Below, piece by piece: positions 45,022-52,303 of a DNA stretch of 64,000 nucleotides; the stretch's first letter is position 1; each line of letters starts with the position of its first letter. The stretch lies in assembly GCF_037023745.1 (NCBI RefSeq), contig NZ_CP146101.1, forward strand, positions 5,410,001-5,474,000, read 5' to 3'. The notes under the pieces were generated by a model, which did no database searches, was not told the origin of the DNA, and was given only the letters and a program-made list of their open reading frames with translations. The DNA comes from Streptomyces sp. SCSIO 30461 (GTDB taxonomy: Bacteria; Actinomycetota; Actinomycetes; Streptomycetales; Streptomycetaceae). Made by a program: the position numbers and the translations under genes.

Positions 45022-45777
45022 ATGGATCTTGGACTGAAGGACCGCGTCTACATCGTCACCGGCGCGACACGGGGACTCGGCAAGGCGTCGGCGCACGCAC
45101 TGGCGGCCGAGGGCGCACGGCTGGTCGTCACCGGCCGGGACCAGCGGACGGCCGAAGCGGCGGCGGCCGAACTGGGCGCCGACGCCGTCGGTATCGCGGC
45201 GGACAACGCCGACCCCGACGCGGCCGAGCGGCTCATCGCGGCGGCGCGTAAGCGTTTCGGCCACGTCGACGGCGTCCTGATCAGTGTGGGCGGCCCGCCG
45301 CCCGGCTTCGTCGCGGACAACACGGACGAGCAGTGGCAGGCGGCGTTCGACACGGTGTTCCTCGGTGCGGTCCGGCTGGCGCGGGCCGCCGCGGCGGCGC
45401 TGGGCCCCGGTGGGGTCATCGGCTTCGTGCTCTCCGGATCGGTCCACGAGCCGATCCCCGGTCTCACCATCTCCAACGGCCTGCGCCCGGGCCTGGCCGG
45501 GTTCGCCAAGTCCCTCGCCGACGAGCTGGGACCGCGCGGCATCCGCGTCATCGCTCTGCTTCCGGGGCGCATCGCCACCGACCGTATGCGTCAACTCGAC
45601 GAGCTCTCGGGCGACGCGGACGCCTCCCGGGCCGCGAACGAGCACCGCATTCCGCTGCGGCGCTACGGCACCCCTGAGGAGTTCGGCCGCACGGCTGCGT
45701 TCCTGCTGTCGCCCGCGGCCTCGTACGTGACCGGCGTGATGCTCCCCGTGGACGGCGGCGCCCGCCACGGGTTCTAG
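45022..45777 (+). CDS. SDR-family oxidoreductase lacking the usual Tyr-Lys pair
   Basis: The 251-residue protein has a normal cofactor site (VTGATRGLGKASAHALA; C-terminal PVDGGARHGF). Where classical SDRs have YxxxK it reads SNGLR (in PIPGLTISNGLRPGLAGF), so both catalytic Tyr and Lys are replaced. I recall a subgroup of SDRs with a conserved SNxxR motif, so this is probably a family feature and not decay; the enzyme may bind NAD(P) without classical catalysis. Its TAG stop is part of the CTAG flanking an IS element, so insertion fell exactly at the end of the gene. Confidence 0.83.
   Translation: MDLGLKDRVYIVTGATRGLGKASAHALAAEGARLVVTGRDQRTAEAAAAELGADAVGIAADNADPDAAERLIAAARKRFGHVDGVLISVGGPPPGFVADNTDEQWQAAFDTVFLGAVRLARAAAAALGPGGVIGFVLSGSVHEPIPGLTISNGLRPGLAGFAKSLADELGPRGIRVIALLPGRIATDRMRQLDELSGDADASRAANEHRIPLRRYGTPEEFGRTAAFLLSPAASYVTGVMLPVDGGARHGF
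45774..45777. repeat. CTAG left target site of the IS element
   Basis: CTAG directly abuts the left IS end; an identical CTAG abuts the right end at 47636-47639. It includes the TAG stop of the SDR gene. Confidence 0.85.
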
Positions 45778-47635
45778 GTGACTGGTGTTAATCGTGTGAG
45801 CTCGCGCTGGGTCTTCGTCCTGTGTCAGGCTGCGGGGTGTTGGTCGCTGGGTGTGGGGAGAGGTTGAGCGATGGCAGTGGGCCGGACTCCGATGCAGCCG
45901 GGGTTGCTCTCCTCCACAGTGGGTTTCTGCGAGGGTCGGCTGGCGCCGAACTCGATCTACGCGGTGCTGCACCGCGAGTGCCGGGCGTTGTTCCCCGATG
46001 AGATGTTCGCCGATCTGTTCGCCGAGGACGGCCGCAGGTCGGTGCCGCCGATGATCGTGGCGGTCGTGATGGTCCTGCAGCGTCTGGAGGGTTTGTCCGA
46101 TCGCGAGGCGGTCGAGCGGTTCGCGTTCGATGTGCGCTGGAAGTACGCCGCCGGCGGGCTGGACTTCGACCATCCGGGGTTCGTGCACACCGTGCTGGTC
46201 GACATGCGGGCGAGGCTTGCCGCTTCCGCCCGGCCGAACCGGATCTTCGAGCGGACGGTAGAGGTTGCTGCACAGGCCGGACTGGTCGGCCGCAGGAGGG
46301 TGCTGGACTCGGCACCGATCTATGACGCGGTGGCCACGCAGGACACCATCACGCTGATCCGTTCGGCCATCCGCGGCCTGCTGCGGGCGGCCGATCACGT
46401 GCTGCGGGCCGAGCTGCGGGCGGTGATCTCCAGCGGGGACGCCTACACCAGCACGGACAAGCCGGTCATCGACTGGACGGACGCGGCCGAGCGGGAAGCC
46501 CTCATCGATTCGCGGGCCCGTGACGGGTTCGCGCTGCTGACCGTGCTGGACGGCCGGGCCGTGCCCGGGGATGTGGGCCAGGCCGCGCGGTTGCTGGCCA
46601 CCGTGCTGGGCCAGGACCTGGAGCAGGACGGGGGCGTCTTCAAGATCGCCCGCAAGGTGGCCGCGGACCGGGTCATCTCCACGGTTGATCCCGAGGCCCG
46701 GCACGGCCACAAGACCGTCCGCCGGTCCTTCGACGGTTACAAGGGTCATGTGGCCGAGGAACCCGACAGCGAGGTCATCACCGCGACCGAGGTCACGGCG
46801 GGCAACGCCGGCGATGCCGAGCCCGCCGCCGACCTGCTCGCCGACGTTCTCCAACCACCTGCCGCCGAGCAGGCAGACCAGGCGCGGGCCGAAGTCTACG
46901 GCGACGCCGCTTACGGGACCGGGCCGCTGCTGGCCGAGCTGGACGACGCGGGCGCCCGGGTGATGGTCAAGGTGCAGGCGGCCAACGCGCCCGGTGGGCG
47001 GTTCTCCAAGGACGCCTTCACCATCGATCTGGAGGCAGGGCAGGTCACCTGCCCGAACCAGGTGACCGCCGCGATCCGCCCGAAGTCTGATGGCGGTGGG
47101 ACGGCCTGCTTCAAGACCGCCTGCGCCGCCTGCCCCCTTGCGGCGCAGTGCACTACCGCCAGGAACGGACGCGTCATCACCATCGGCCCTCACGAAGAAC
47201 ACCTGGCCCGGGGCCGGGCTCGCAGTGCGGACCCCGTCTGGCTGGCCGCCTACCGGGCCACCCGCCCCAAGGTCGAACGCAAGATCGCCCACCTGATGCG
47301 GCGGCGACACGGCGGACGCCGCGCCCGGGTGCGGGGCCGGGCCAAGATCGCCGCCGACTTCTCCTTGCTGGCCGCCGCCGTCAACGTCGCGCGGCTCGGC
47401 GTGCTCGGAATCATGTCCACAGGCAGTGACAAGTGGGCGGTCGCCGCCGGCTGACCGTCCCGAGGGCGCCCTGGACCATGCAAACGACCCGCACGCGGCC
47501 GTGCCAAGCCCTCAACAGCCCCCACGACGGCCACGAACCGCCCACACGCCGCCCGACCACCAGCCAGCAACCACGACCCTGACACCCCCAACGGCGACAC
47601 CGCACGCCCAGGACGACCCGCTTAACACCAGTCAC
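45778..47635 (+). mobile_element. IS1182-family insertion sequence, complete
   Basis: The 1858-bp element is bounded by inverted repeats GTGACTGGTGTTAA (45778-45791; right copy 47622-47635 reversed) and flanked by CTAG on both sides. It carries one uninterrupted transposase gene. About 180 bases of C/A-rich noncoding sequence separate the transposase stop from the right end. All parts needed for transposition look intact. Confidence 0.92.
45871..47454 (+). CDS. IS1182-family transposase
   Basis: The protein has 527 residues from ATG 45871 (GGGAGAGG upstream). The N-terminal part (NSIYAVLHRECRALFPDEMF, then GLSDREAVERFAFDVRWKYA) is the IS1182/IS5-like transposase helical domain. The DDE catalytic region follows, with Asp in VLDSAPIYDAVA, Asp in GDAAYGTGPLLAEL and Glu further on, and a C-terminal Cys-rich insert CPNQ..CFKTACAACPLAAQCTT. 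The frame is open from end to end, so the protein should be functional. Confidence 0.93.
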   Translation: MAVGRTPMQPGLLSSTVGFCEGRLAPNSIYAVLHRECRALFPDEMFADLFAEDGRRSVPPMIVAVVMVLQRLEGLSDREAVERFAFDVRWKYAAGGLDFDHPGFVHTVLVDMRARLAASARPNRIFERTVEVAAQAGLVGRRRVLDSAPIYDAVATQDTITLIRSAIRGLLRAADHVLRAELRAVISSGDAYTSTDKPVIDWTDAAEREALIDSRARDGFALLTVLDGRAVPGDVGQAARLLATVLGQDLEQDGGVFKIARKVAADRVISTVDPEARHGHKTVRRSFDGYKGHVAEEPDSEVITATEVTAGNAGDAEPAADLLADVLQPPAAEQADQARAEVYGDAAYGTGPLLAELDDAGARVMVKVQAANAPGGRFSKDAFTIDLEAGQVTCPNQVTAAIRPKSDGGGTACFKTACAACPLAAQCTTARNGRVITIGPHEEHLARGRARSADPVWLAAYRATRPKVERKIAHLMRRRHGGRRARVRGRAKIAADFSLLAAAVNVARLGVLGIMSTGSDKWAVAAG

Positions 47636-47639
47636 CTAG
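47636..47639. repeat. CTAG shared by the IS right end and the MITE left end
   Basis: A single CTAG separates the IS (ending 47635) from the MITE (starting 47640). Confidence 0.8.
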
Positions 47640-47812
47640 GGCGTGTTGCCAAAGTCCCTCCTGACCCGCGACGCCTGGCACGCACGCTCGCTGCGTTGTC
47701 GGAGTCATCCACGTACGTCCAGTACGAGGATGATCCTCCGCCTTGCGATCGCACGCACCAGACGCCGCAGGCCCCGCCCTGCGGGCGGACGGAGCTGCTT
47801 TCGCAACACACC
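47640..47812. mobile_element. 173-bp MITE with CTAG target duplication
   Basis: The noncoding element starts GGCGTGTTGCCAAAG and ends with the inverted form GGTGTGTTGCGAAAG (13 of 15 positions match), and is flanked by CTAG at 47636-47639 and 47813-47816. There is no reading frame of its own. The inner sequence (CTGCGTTGTCGGAGTCATCC and neighbours) is one I recall as scattered in many Streptomyces chromosomes. It must be mobilised by a transposase elsewhere; its ends are unlike those of the adjoining IS. Confidence 0.8.
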
Positions 47813-47880
47813 CTAGGTCTCCGGCCCATCGAGCTGCTCTGTTTTCTCGGGCTTCGGGCTTTCTCCATGCGCGGCGAACC

Positions 47881-47926
47881 GCGAAGCCCGCACCGGTGCG
47901 ACGAAACGCACCGGTGCGGGCTTCGC
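47881..47926 (-). terminator. Perfect 20-bp hairpin downstream of the DUF6381 gene
   Basis: Arms 47881-47900 and 47907-47926 pair fully around ACGAAA. It lies 10 bases after the stop of the minus-strand gene and would also stop read-through from the IS side. Confidence 0.85.
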
Positions 47927-47936
47927 AGTTCTCCCG

Positions 47937-48128
47937 TCACACGTCCGGGAATATGTCCCCCGCCCCCATCGCGCTCTCCTGATCACTCTGGTCCCGCAGC
48001 TTGCGGGCCTTCTCCTCCAGCCGACGGCGCTCCTCGGGGTCGGAGGACCGTTCCGCGGCCTGTTTCAGTTCGTCTGCCTTCTGACGCATCTGGCGCACGC
48101 GTCCGCTTGCCTCGCCTGAAACGCTCAT
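47937..48128 (-). CDS. DUF6381-type small helical protein
   Basis: The protein has 63 residues from ATG 48128, with GAGGAG five bases before (the GTG at 48134 overlaps that site). The sequence is a charged helix, RVRQMRQKADELKQAAERSS and DPEERRRLEEKARKLRDQSD, ending GDIFPDV; coiled-coil character is strong. I recognise it as the small DUF6381 family of Streptomyces. The function is unknown. It follows the envelope-stress operon on the same strand. Confidence 0.75.
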   Translation of the reverse strand: MSVSGEASGRVRQMRQKADELKQAAERSSDPEERRRLEEKARKLRDQSDQESAMGAGDIFPDV

Positions 48129-48214
48129 GATCACTCCTCATACGTCATCGGATGAGCGGGCACCTCTCAGCGAACCAGTGCCTCCACGACCTCGCATCCC
48201 GACGTGGGAGCGGT

Positions 48215-48802
48215 TCACACCACGCGCCTGGCGTGGTGCTTCTCCGCGCGGAGGCGGACCTCCGCCGGCAGTGCCTCCAGCCCCGCGGATGTGCGGGCGT
48301 GGGTCAAGGCCTCGGCCGCTAGCCGACGAAGGGTCTCCTCGGGGGACGCATACGGTTCGAGGAGCAGCCGAACGCGAACCGTGGGAGCCGTGGGGCGGCC
48401 GTGGATACCGATCCGGGCACGAGCCACCCCGTCGAGGTCCTCCACCTCACCGATCAGCACGGATTCCAGAGCCCGGCCCCTGAGCAACGCGACCTCGCCG
48501 TCGGGGCTCTCCACCAGGATCTCGGCGAGCCGCGAGCGGCGAAACTGCGCCAGCAGCCACCACAGGCCGAGGAGCAGCAGCACGGCGAGGGCCGCGATCA
48601 CCGTGGGCCACCACCAGCTCTCGGCGCGCCAGTGCTGACGGGCGCGCTGGGTGAGGAGCACGTCGCCGGGGCCCGACCATGGCCACCAGGAGGGCACACC
48701 GGCACCCAGCGCGGCGGCGAGCACCGCTCCCCCGGCGGCGAACAGCACCAGACCGGTGAGTCCCAGCAGCAGACGGTTGGCGACGGGAAGCGTGCGAGGC
48801 AT
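48215..48802 (-). CDS. amaP: Alkaline shock response membrane anchor protein AmaP
   Basis: The 195-residue protein has two membrane spans (about 8-33 and 60-85), followed by a soluble domain with VLIGEVEDLDGVARARIGIH and PTVRVRLLLEPYASPEETLR. In Staphylococcus, AmaP anchors Asp23 at the membrane; here two Asp23/Gls24 genes lie upstream in the same operon. Last gene of the operon, 5 bases after the DUF6286-like gene. Confidence 0.85.
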   Translation of the reverse strand: MPRTLPVANRLLLGLTGLVLFAAGGAVLAAALGAGVPSWWPWSGPGDVLLTQRARQHWRAESWWWPTVIAALAVLLLLGLWWLLAQFRRSRLAEILVESPDGEVALLRGRALESVLIGEVEDLDGVARARIGIHGRPTAPTVRVRLLLEPYASPEETLRRLAAEALTHARTSAGLEALPAEVRLRAEKHHARRVV

Positions 48803-48807
48803 CCGGC

Positions 48808-49419
48808 TCAACCCTTCCTGGGGGCTCGACGGACCCGCACGGACAGCGCCGGGGGATGCGCGAGGCCGAGTTCCCGGATGCCGGCGTCCAGCACCGAGTC
48901 CAGGTCGCTCCGCACCTCGTCGAGCTCTCGGAAGTGGGACACCGCCCTCAGACGGACGCGGGACCTTCGCATCCGCACCCGTACCGACTGCACACCGGGC
49001 ACCTCCATGGCGCGGTCGCGCAGTGCGAGCGCCGCGGCGTCCCGGTCGAGTCCCGCGCTCAGTCCGGTGTCGTCCTCGAGGCGCCGCATCGGCAGCAGCC
49101 CTCGCAGTCCGGGGGTCACGGCGAGCACGATCAGGGACAGCCCGAGCGCCACCGCGACGCTCGCGCCGGCGAGGACCCAGATGTCGTCGAGGGGGCGTTG
49201 CTCCAACTCGGTGGCAAGGGTGCGGCGCCATGCCACACCGGGTCGCTCGGTCCGTACGGCGGCGATGTCGTACAGGACGAGTCCCGATGCCGCGGTCAGC
49301 AAGGCGGCGACCAACCCGGACGGGATCCGCCGTTTCGACCAGAAGCGTGAAGCCCTCCGGGACGCGGGTGCGGGAACAGCCGCGACCTCGGTCCCGGGCA
49401 CATGTCCGGGCGCGGTCAT
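48808..49419 (-). CDS. DUF6286-like membrane protein of the Asp23 operon
   Basis: The protein has 203 residues from ATG 49419, overlapping the stop of the preceding Asp23-like gene by four bases. A Pro/Ala-rich head is followed by two membrane spans (about 36-55 and 80-103), then an AmaP-like soluble part (LALRDRAMEVPGVQSVRVRM, IRELGLAHPPALSVRVRR). It resembles AmaP in topology and might be a second anchor. The domain name is from memory. Confidence 0.72.
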   Translation of the reverse strand: MTAPGHVPGTEVAAVPAPASRRASRFWSKRRIPSGLVAALLTAASGLVLYDIAAVRTERPGVAWRRTLATELEQRPLDDIWVLAGASVAVALGLSLIVLAVTPGLRGLLPMRRLEDDTGLSAGLDRDAAALALRDRAMEVPGVQSVRVRMRRSRVRLRAVSHFRELDEVRSDLDSVLDAGIRELGLAHPPALSVRVRRAPRKG

Positions 49420-49799
49420 CGCAGCCTTCCCTGGTCCGCTCGGCGTGTGTGGACGGAGTGCAGCCGTTCGACCTGTACGGCGACCTCGGACACCTCCATC
49501 CCGGCCAGTGCCGCCACCCGTTCGGCCACCCGGTGGCGCACCGCGCCGCACCGGGCGCCGAGGTCGGTCGGATAGTCGAGTTCGAGACTGATACGGATAC
49601 GCGCGTGGTCGTGGTGGACGACGACCACGGCGTGCGGGGGCGCGCATCCTTCGGGAACTCCCCCCAGAGCCTCACGCGCCGCCCGGGCCGCGATCTTCGA
49701 GACCACCCGGTCGGCGATCGTCGTCTCCCCCCGTTCCGCCGGTGTGATCCGCTGGGGCGGCATGGACGCCGACTGGGGCGGGGCCGAGTCCGCGGACAC
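49416..49799 (-). CDS. Asp23/Gls24 family protein (second copy)
   Basis: The 127-residue protein (GTG start 49799) contains the family core GETTIADRVVSKIAARAARE, HAVVVVHHDHARIRISLELD and VRHRVAERVAALAGMEVSEV. It is shorter and more divergent than the first copy at 50020-50523. Asp23-like proteins form filaments beneath the membrane and are linked to cell-envelope stress. Confidence 0.83.
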   Translation of the reverse strand: MSADSAPPQSASMPPQRITPAERGETTIADRVVSKIAARAAREALGGVPEGCAPPHAVVVVHHDHARIRISLELDYPTDLGARCGAVRHRVAERVAALAGMEVSEVAVQVERLHSVHTRRADQGRLR

Positions 49800-49805
49800 T
49801 CCGGA

Positions 49806-49994
49806 TCACCTCCGGTCGCCGTGTTCGCGGCCCCGGAAGAAGGCACCCGGTTCGAGGTCACCCTCCATGAAGCGGCCCGCGACGAACCCGACCGCGCCGA
49901 GCGCGGCCACCAGGAGGAAGGCTCCGAAGCCGCCGAAGTACCCGGCGAAGCCCAACGCCATGCCGGCCAGCAGGCCGACCACCGCCATGTTCAT
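49806..49994 (-). CDS. Small hydrophobic protein (DUF2273-like)
   Basis: The protein has 62 residues from ATG 49994, with GAGGAG seven bases before. There are two membrane segments (MNMAVVGLLAGMALGFAGYF and GAFLLVAALGAVGFVAGRFM) and a short charged tail. Position between two Asp23/Gls24 genes matches the small membrane protein found in Gram-positive asp23-amaP operons. Confidence 0.75.
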   Translation of the reverse strand: MNMAVVGLLAGMALGFAGYFGGFGAFLLVAALGAVGFVAGRFMEGDLEPGAFFRGREHGDRR

Positions 49995-50019
49995 CGGTGA
50001 GCTCCTCTCGTGAGCTCCG

Positions 50020-50523
50020 CTACTGGATCCGCGGTTCCGGCTCTTCGTCTTCCTCGTCGGGCAGCTTCACGTCGCTCACCGCGATGTTGACCTCCACGAC
50101 TTCGAGGCCGGTCATCCGCTCCACAGCCGCGATGACGTTCTCGCGGACGGCTCTGGCCACATCGCCGATCGACACCCCGTAGTCGACGACGATCTCCAGG
50201 TCGAGCGCGGTCTGCACCTCACCGACCTCGGCCTTCACCCCGCGGGCGGCGCTGGAGCGGCTCCCGGCGCCCGGCACCCGGTCGCGTACGGCGCCGAAGG
50301 TGCGGGAGGTCCCGCTGCCCATCGCGTGGACTCCGATCACATCCCGGGCAGCCAGTCCGGCGATCTTCTGGACGACCCCGTCGGCAATGGTGGTACGCCC
50401 CCGGGCAGCCGGATCGACAGCACCCCGCTTGCCCGTCCCCGCGCTCCCTGCCGCTCCCCCCGGGCTCGTGCTTCCCCCGCCCCCCGACGGTTCCCTGCTG
50501 ACATTGACGCCGGTGTCGGTCAT
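50020..50523 (-). CDS. Asp23/Gls24 family envelope stress protein (first copy)
   Basis: The protein has 167 residues from ATG 50523 (AAAGGA upstream). A Gly/Ser-rich head (1-38) is followed by the family core RTTIADGVVQKIAGLAARDV, IGVHAMGSG, then VQTALDLEIVVDYGVSIGDV and AVERMTGLEVVEVNIAVSDV, and an acidic tail. First gene of a five-gene operon ending with amaP. Confidence 0.9.
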   Translation of the reverse strand: MTDTGVNVSREPSGGGGSTSPGGAAGSAGTGKRGAVDPAARGRTTIADGVVQKIAGLAARDVIGVHAMGSGTSRTFGAVRDRVPGAGSRSSAARGVKAEVGEVQTALDLEIVVDYGVSIGDVARAVRENVIAAVERMTGLEVVEVNIAVSDVKLPDEEDEEPEPRIQ

Positions 50524-50662
50524 CGCCGTACGTCCTTTCCCGGGAGGTGGTGAACTCCTGGCTCCGCTGCCCACACTAAGTGCGCTTGCCCCGTCCCGCG
50601 CCGGGGATGCGGCAGGCGGGGGCAACCGGGGGCGGCAGCGACACCACCGCCATGACGGAGAA

Positions 50663-50703
50663 CGGCCCGGGACCACCGCTGTGAAGACGGCGGCCCCGGG
50701 CCG
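50663..50703 (-). terminator. Imperfect hairpin after the enoyl-CoA hydratase gene
   Basis: CGGCCCGGG (50663-50671) pairs with CCCGGGCCG (50695-50703), extended by further pairs with two mismatches, about 40 bases past the enoyl-CoA hydratase stop on the minus strand. Confidence 0.6.
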
Positions 50704-50742
50704 CACCGGTGAAGGCGGAGGTCCGGGTCGAAGGGCGTCCGG

Positions 50743-51543
50743 TCAGTCGGCGATACCCGCGAGGTCGGCAAGGCGCCGGGCCTGAGCCGCACGCTCGGCC
50801 TTCCGCTGCTCCTCGTAGCTGCGGTCCTGCGCACCGCGCAGCAGCGCCTTGGTCTCGATCACGGCGTCACGCGGCGCCGCCAGCAGGGCCGCCGCCAGGT
50901 CGCGTACGGCCCCGTCGAGTTCCTCGGCGGGCACCACCAGATTGGCGAGGCCGATCCGCTCCGCCTCATCGGCTTGGACGAAACGTCCCGTGGCGCAGAT
51001 CTCCAGCGCACGGGCGTACCCGACAGCGGAGACGAGCGGATGCGTACCGGTGAGGTCGGGGACCAGGCCCAGGCTCGTCTCGCGCATGGCGAACTGGACG
51101 TCCTGGGCGACGATCCGCAGGTCACAGCCGAGGGCGAGCTGGAACCCGGCCCCGATCGCATGACCCTGCACGGCCGCGATGGACACCAGGTCGTTGCGGC
51201 GCCACCAGGTGAACGCCTCCTGGTACTCGGCGATGACCGCGTCCAGCTCCTCGGTGGAGCTTCGCGCGAGGTCCAGGAACGACGGCTCTCCGTCGAAGCC
51301 TTCGGGAGTGAAGGCCTGGCGGTCGAGACCGGCGGAGAAGGACTTGCCCTCTCCGCGCAGCACCACCACCCGGACGCTGCCCGGGAGCATTCGCCCGGCT
51401 TCGGTCAATGCCCGCCAGAGAGCGGGAGACTGGGCATTGCGCTTGGCCGGATTGGTGAGCGTCACCGTGGCCACCGCGTCATCGACGGTGAGCCGTACGC
51501 CGTCTTTGTCGAGAACAGAGTCCAGCGAGTCGTGCGAAGTCAT
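50743..51543 (-). CDS. Enoyl-CoA hydratase/isomerase family protein
   Basis: The 266-residue crotonase-fold protein has the CoA-binding and oxyanion features VVLRGEGKSFSAGLDRQAF and IAAVQGHAIGAGFQLALGCD, and LGLVPDLTGTHPLVSAVGYA. The Glu residues of true hydratases are not both clear, so isomerase or hydrolase activity is possible. It stands alone, with its own terminator and no fatty-acid oxidation partner nearby. Confidence 0.85.
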   Translation of the reverse strand: MTSHDSLDSVLDKDGVRLTVDDAVATVTLTNPAKRNAQSPALWRALTEAGRMLPGSVRVVVLRGEGKSFSAGLDRQAFTPEGFDGEPSFLDLARSSTEELDAVIAEYQEAFTWWRRNDLVSIAAVQGHAIGAGFQLALGCDLRIVAQDVQFAMRETSLGLVPDLTGTHPLVSAVGYARALEICATGRFVQADEAERIGLANLVVPAEELDGAVRDLAAALLAAPRDAVIETKALLRGAQDRSYEEQRKAERAAQARRLADLAGIAD

Positions 51544-51704
51544 GGAGAGCCTCCGGTTCCGGTGCGTGTCAGTGCAGCGAGAAGCTAAGTTACTGCACGG
51601 TAACCACTCCGTCGACCATTCGGTCGCGGAGTGGCCGACACCGGAACCGTCCGGCCGACCTCAGACGCCGCCGACATCGGCGGCTGTACGCGGAACGATC
51701 AGGC

Positions 51705-51920
51705 CTATGCGGCCTTCTTGCCCCGCGTAGCTCCGCCGCGTCCTCGCAGCGTGACTCCGGACTCGCTGAGCATCCGGTGCACGAACCCGTAGGAACGGCC
51801 GGTCTCTTCGGCCAGCGCCCGGATGCTCGAACCGGAGTCGTACTTTCGCTTCAGGTCTGCCGCGAGCTTGTCGCGCGCGGCGCCGGTCACCCGGCTGCCC
51901 TTCTTCAGAGTCTCGGCCAC
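51705..51920 (-). CDS. Small helix-turn-helix protein
   Basis: The protein has 71 residues from GTG 51920, with GGAGG six bases before; the frame's further N-terminus is not conserved. The body is KLAADLKRKYDSGSSIRALA and EETGRSYGFVHRMLSESGVT, an HTH resembling resolvase/transposase-type DNA-binding motifs, then a basic Gly/Arg/Lys tail. I recall it as a highly conserved actinobacterial protein; it probably binds DNA. The function is unknown. Confidence 0.82.
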   Translation of the reverse strand: MAETLKKGSRVTGAARDKLAADLKRKYDSGSSIRALAEETGRSYGFVHRMLSESGVTLRGRGGATRGKKAA

Positions 51921-52303
51921 CCGTGCCTCCTCATGGGAAGTGCGCTCTGGACTTCTCATGATCACCCCTACCGGGCCTCATGGCCACCCATTCGACAAGG
52001 TCCGTGCGACGAGGTTTGGTCGCACGAGGCGTCCGAGCGCGGAGGCTGCGGCGGATTCCGGTCCTGGCTGCCGAGACGTTTCCGCGAGCCGCATCGGGAA
52101 CGTCCTGGTCAGACCGGGTACACACCGGACGGAGTGGTTCCGGTGCACCGGGCGGGCACCGCGGGCCGACCGAGCCCACCGCCACGCCGGGATATGAGAC
52201 GTCCTCACTCAGATGAAGGACAAGCGATGGGCCGAATGATCCATACGGGGCGGACCGGGTACTCCGAAGGCCGTCCGGACAAGCGCATGGCAGGCCGCGA
52301 CCG
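51921..52303. other. Intergenic region without a supported gene
   Basis: These 383 bases lie between the small HTH gene and the end of the ABC-F gene, both on the minus strand. Short open frames occur on both strands but none has family resemblance, a convincing ribosome site or unusual structure. Confidence 0.55.

Noticed and set aside
44647..47310. 887-codon minus-strand frame opposite the SDR and transposase genes
   Set aside because: It runs antisense through unrelated genes and across the IS end, so it cannot be a real gene.
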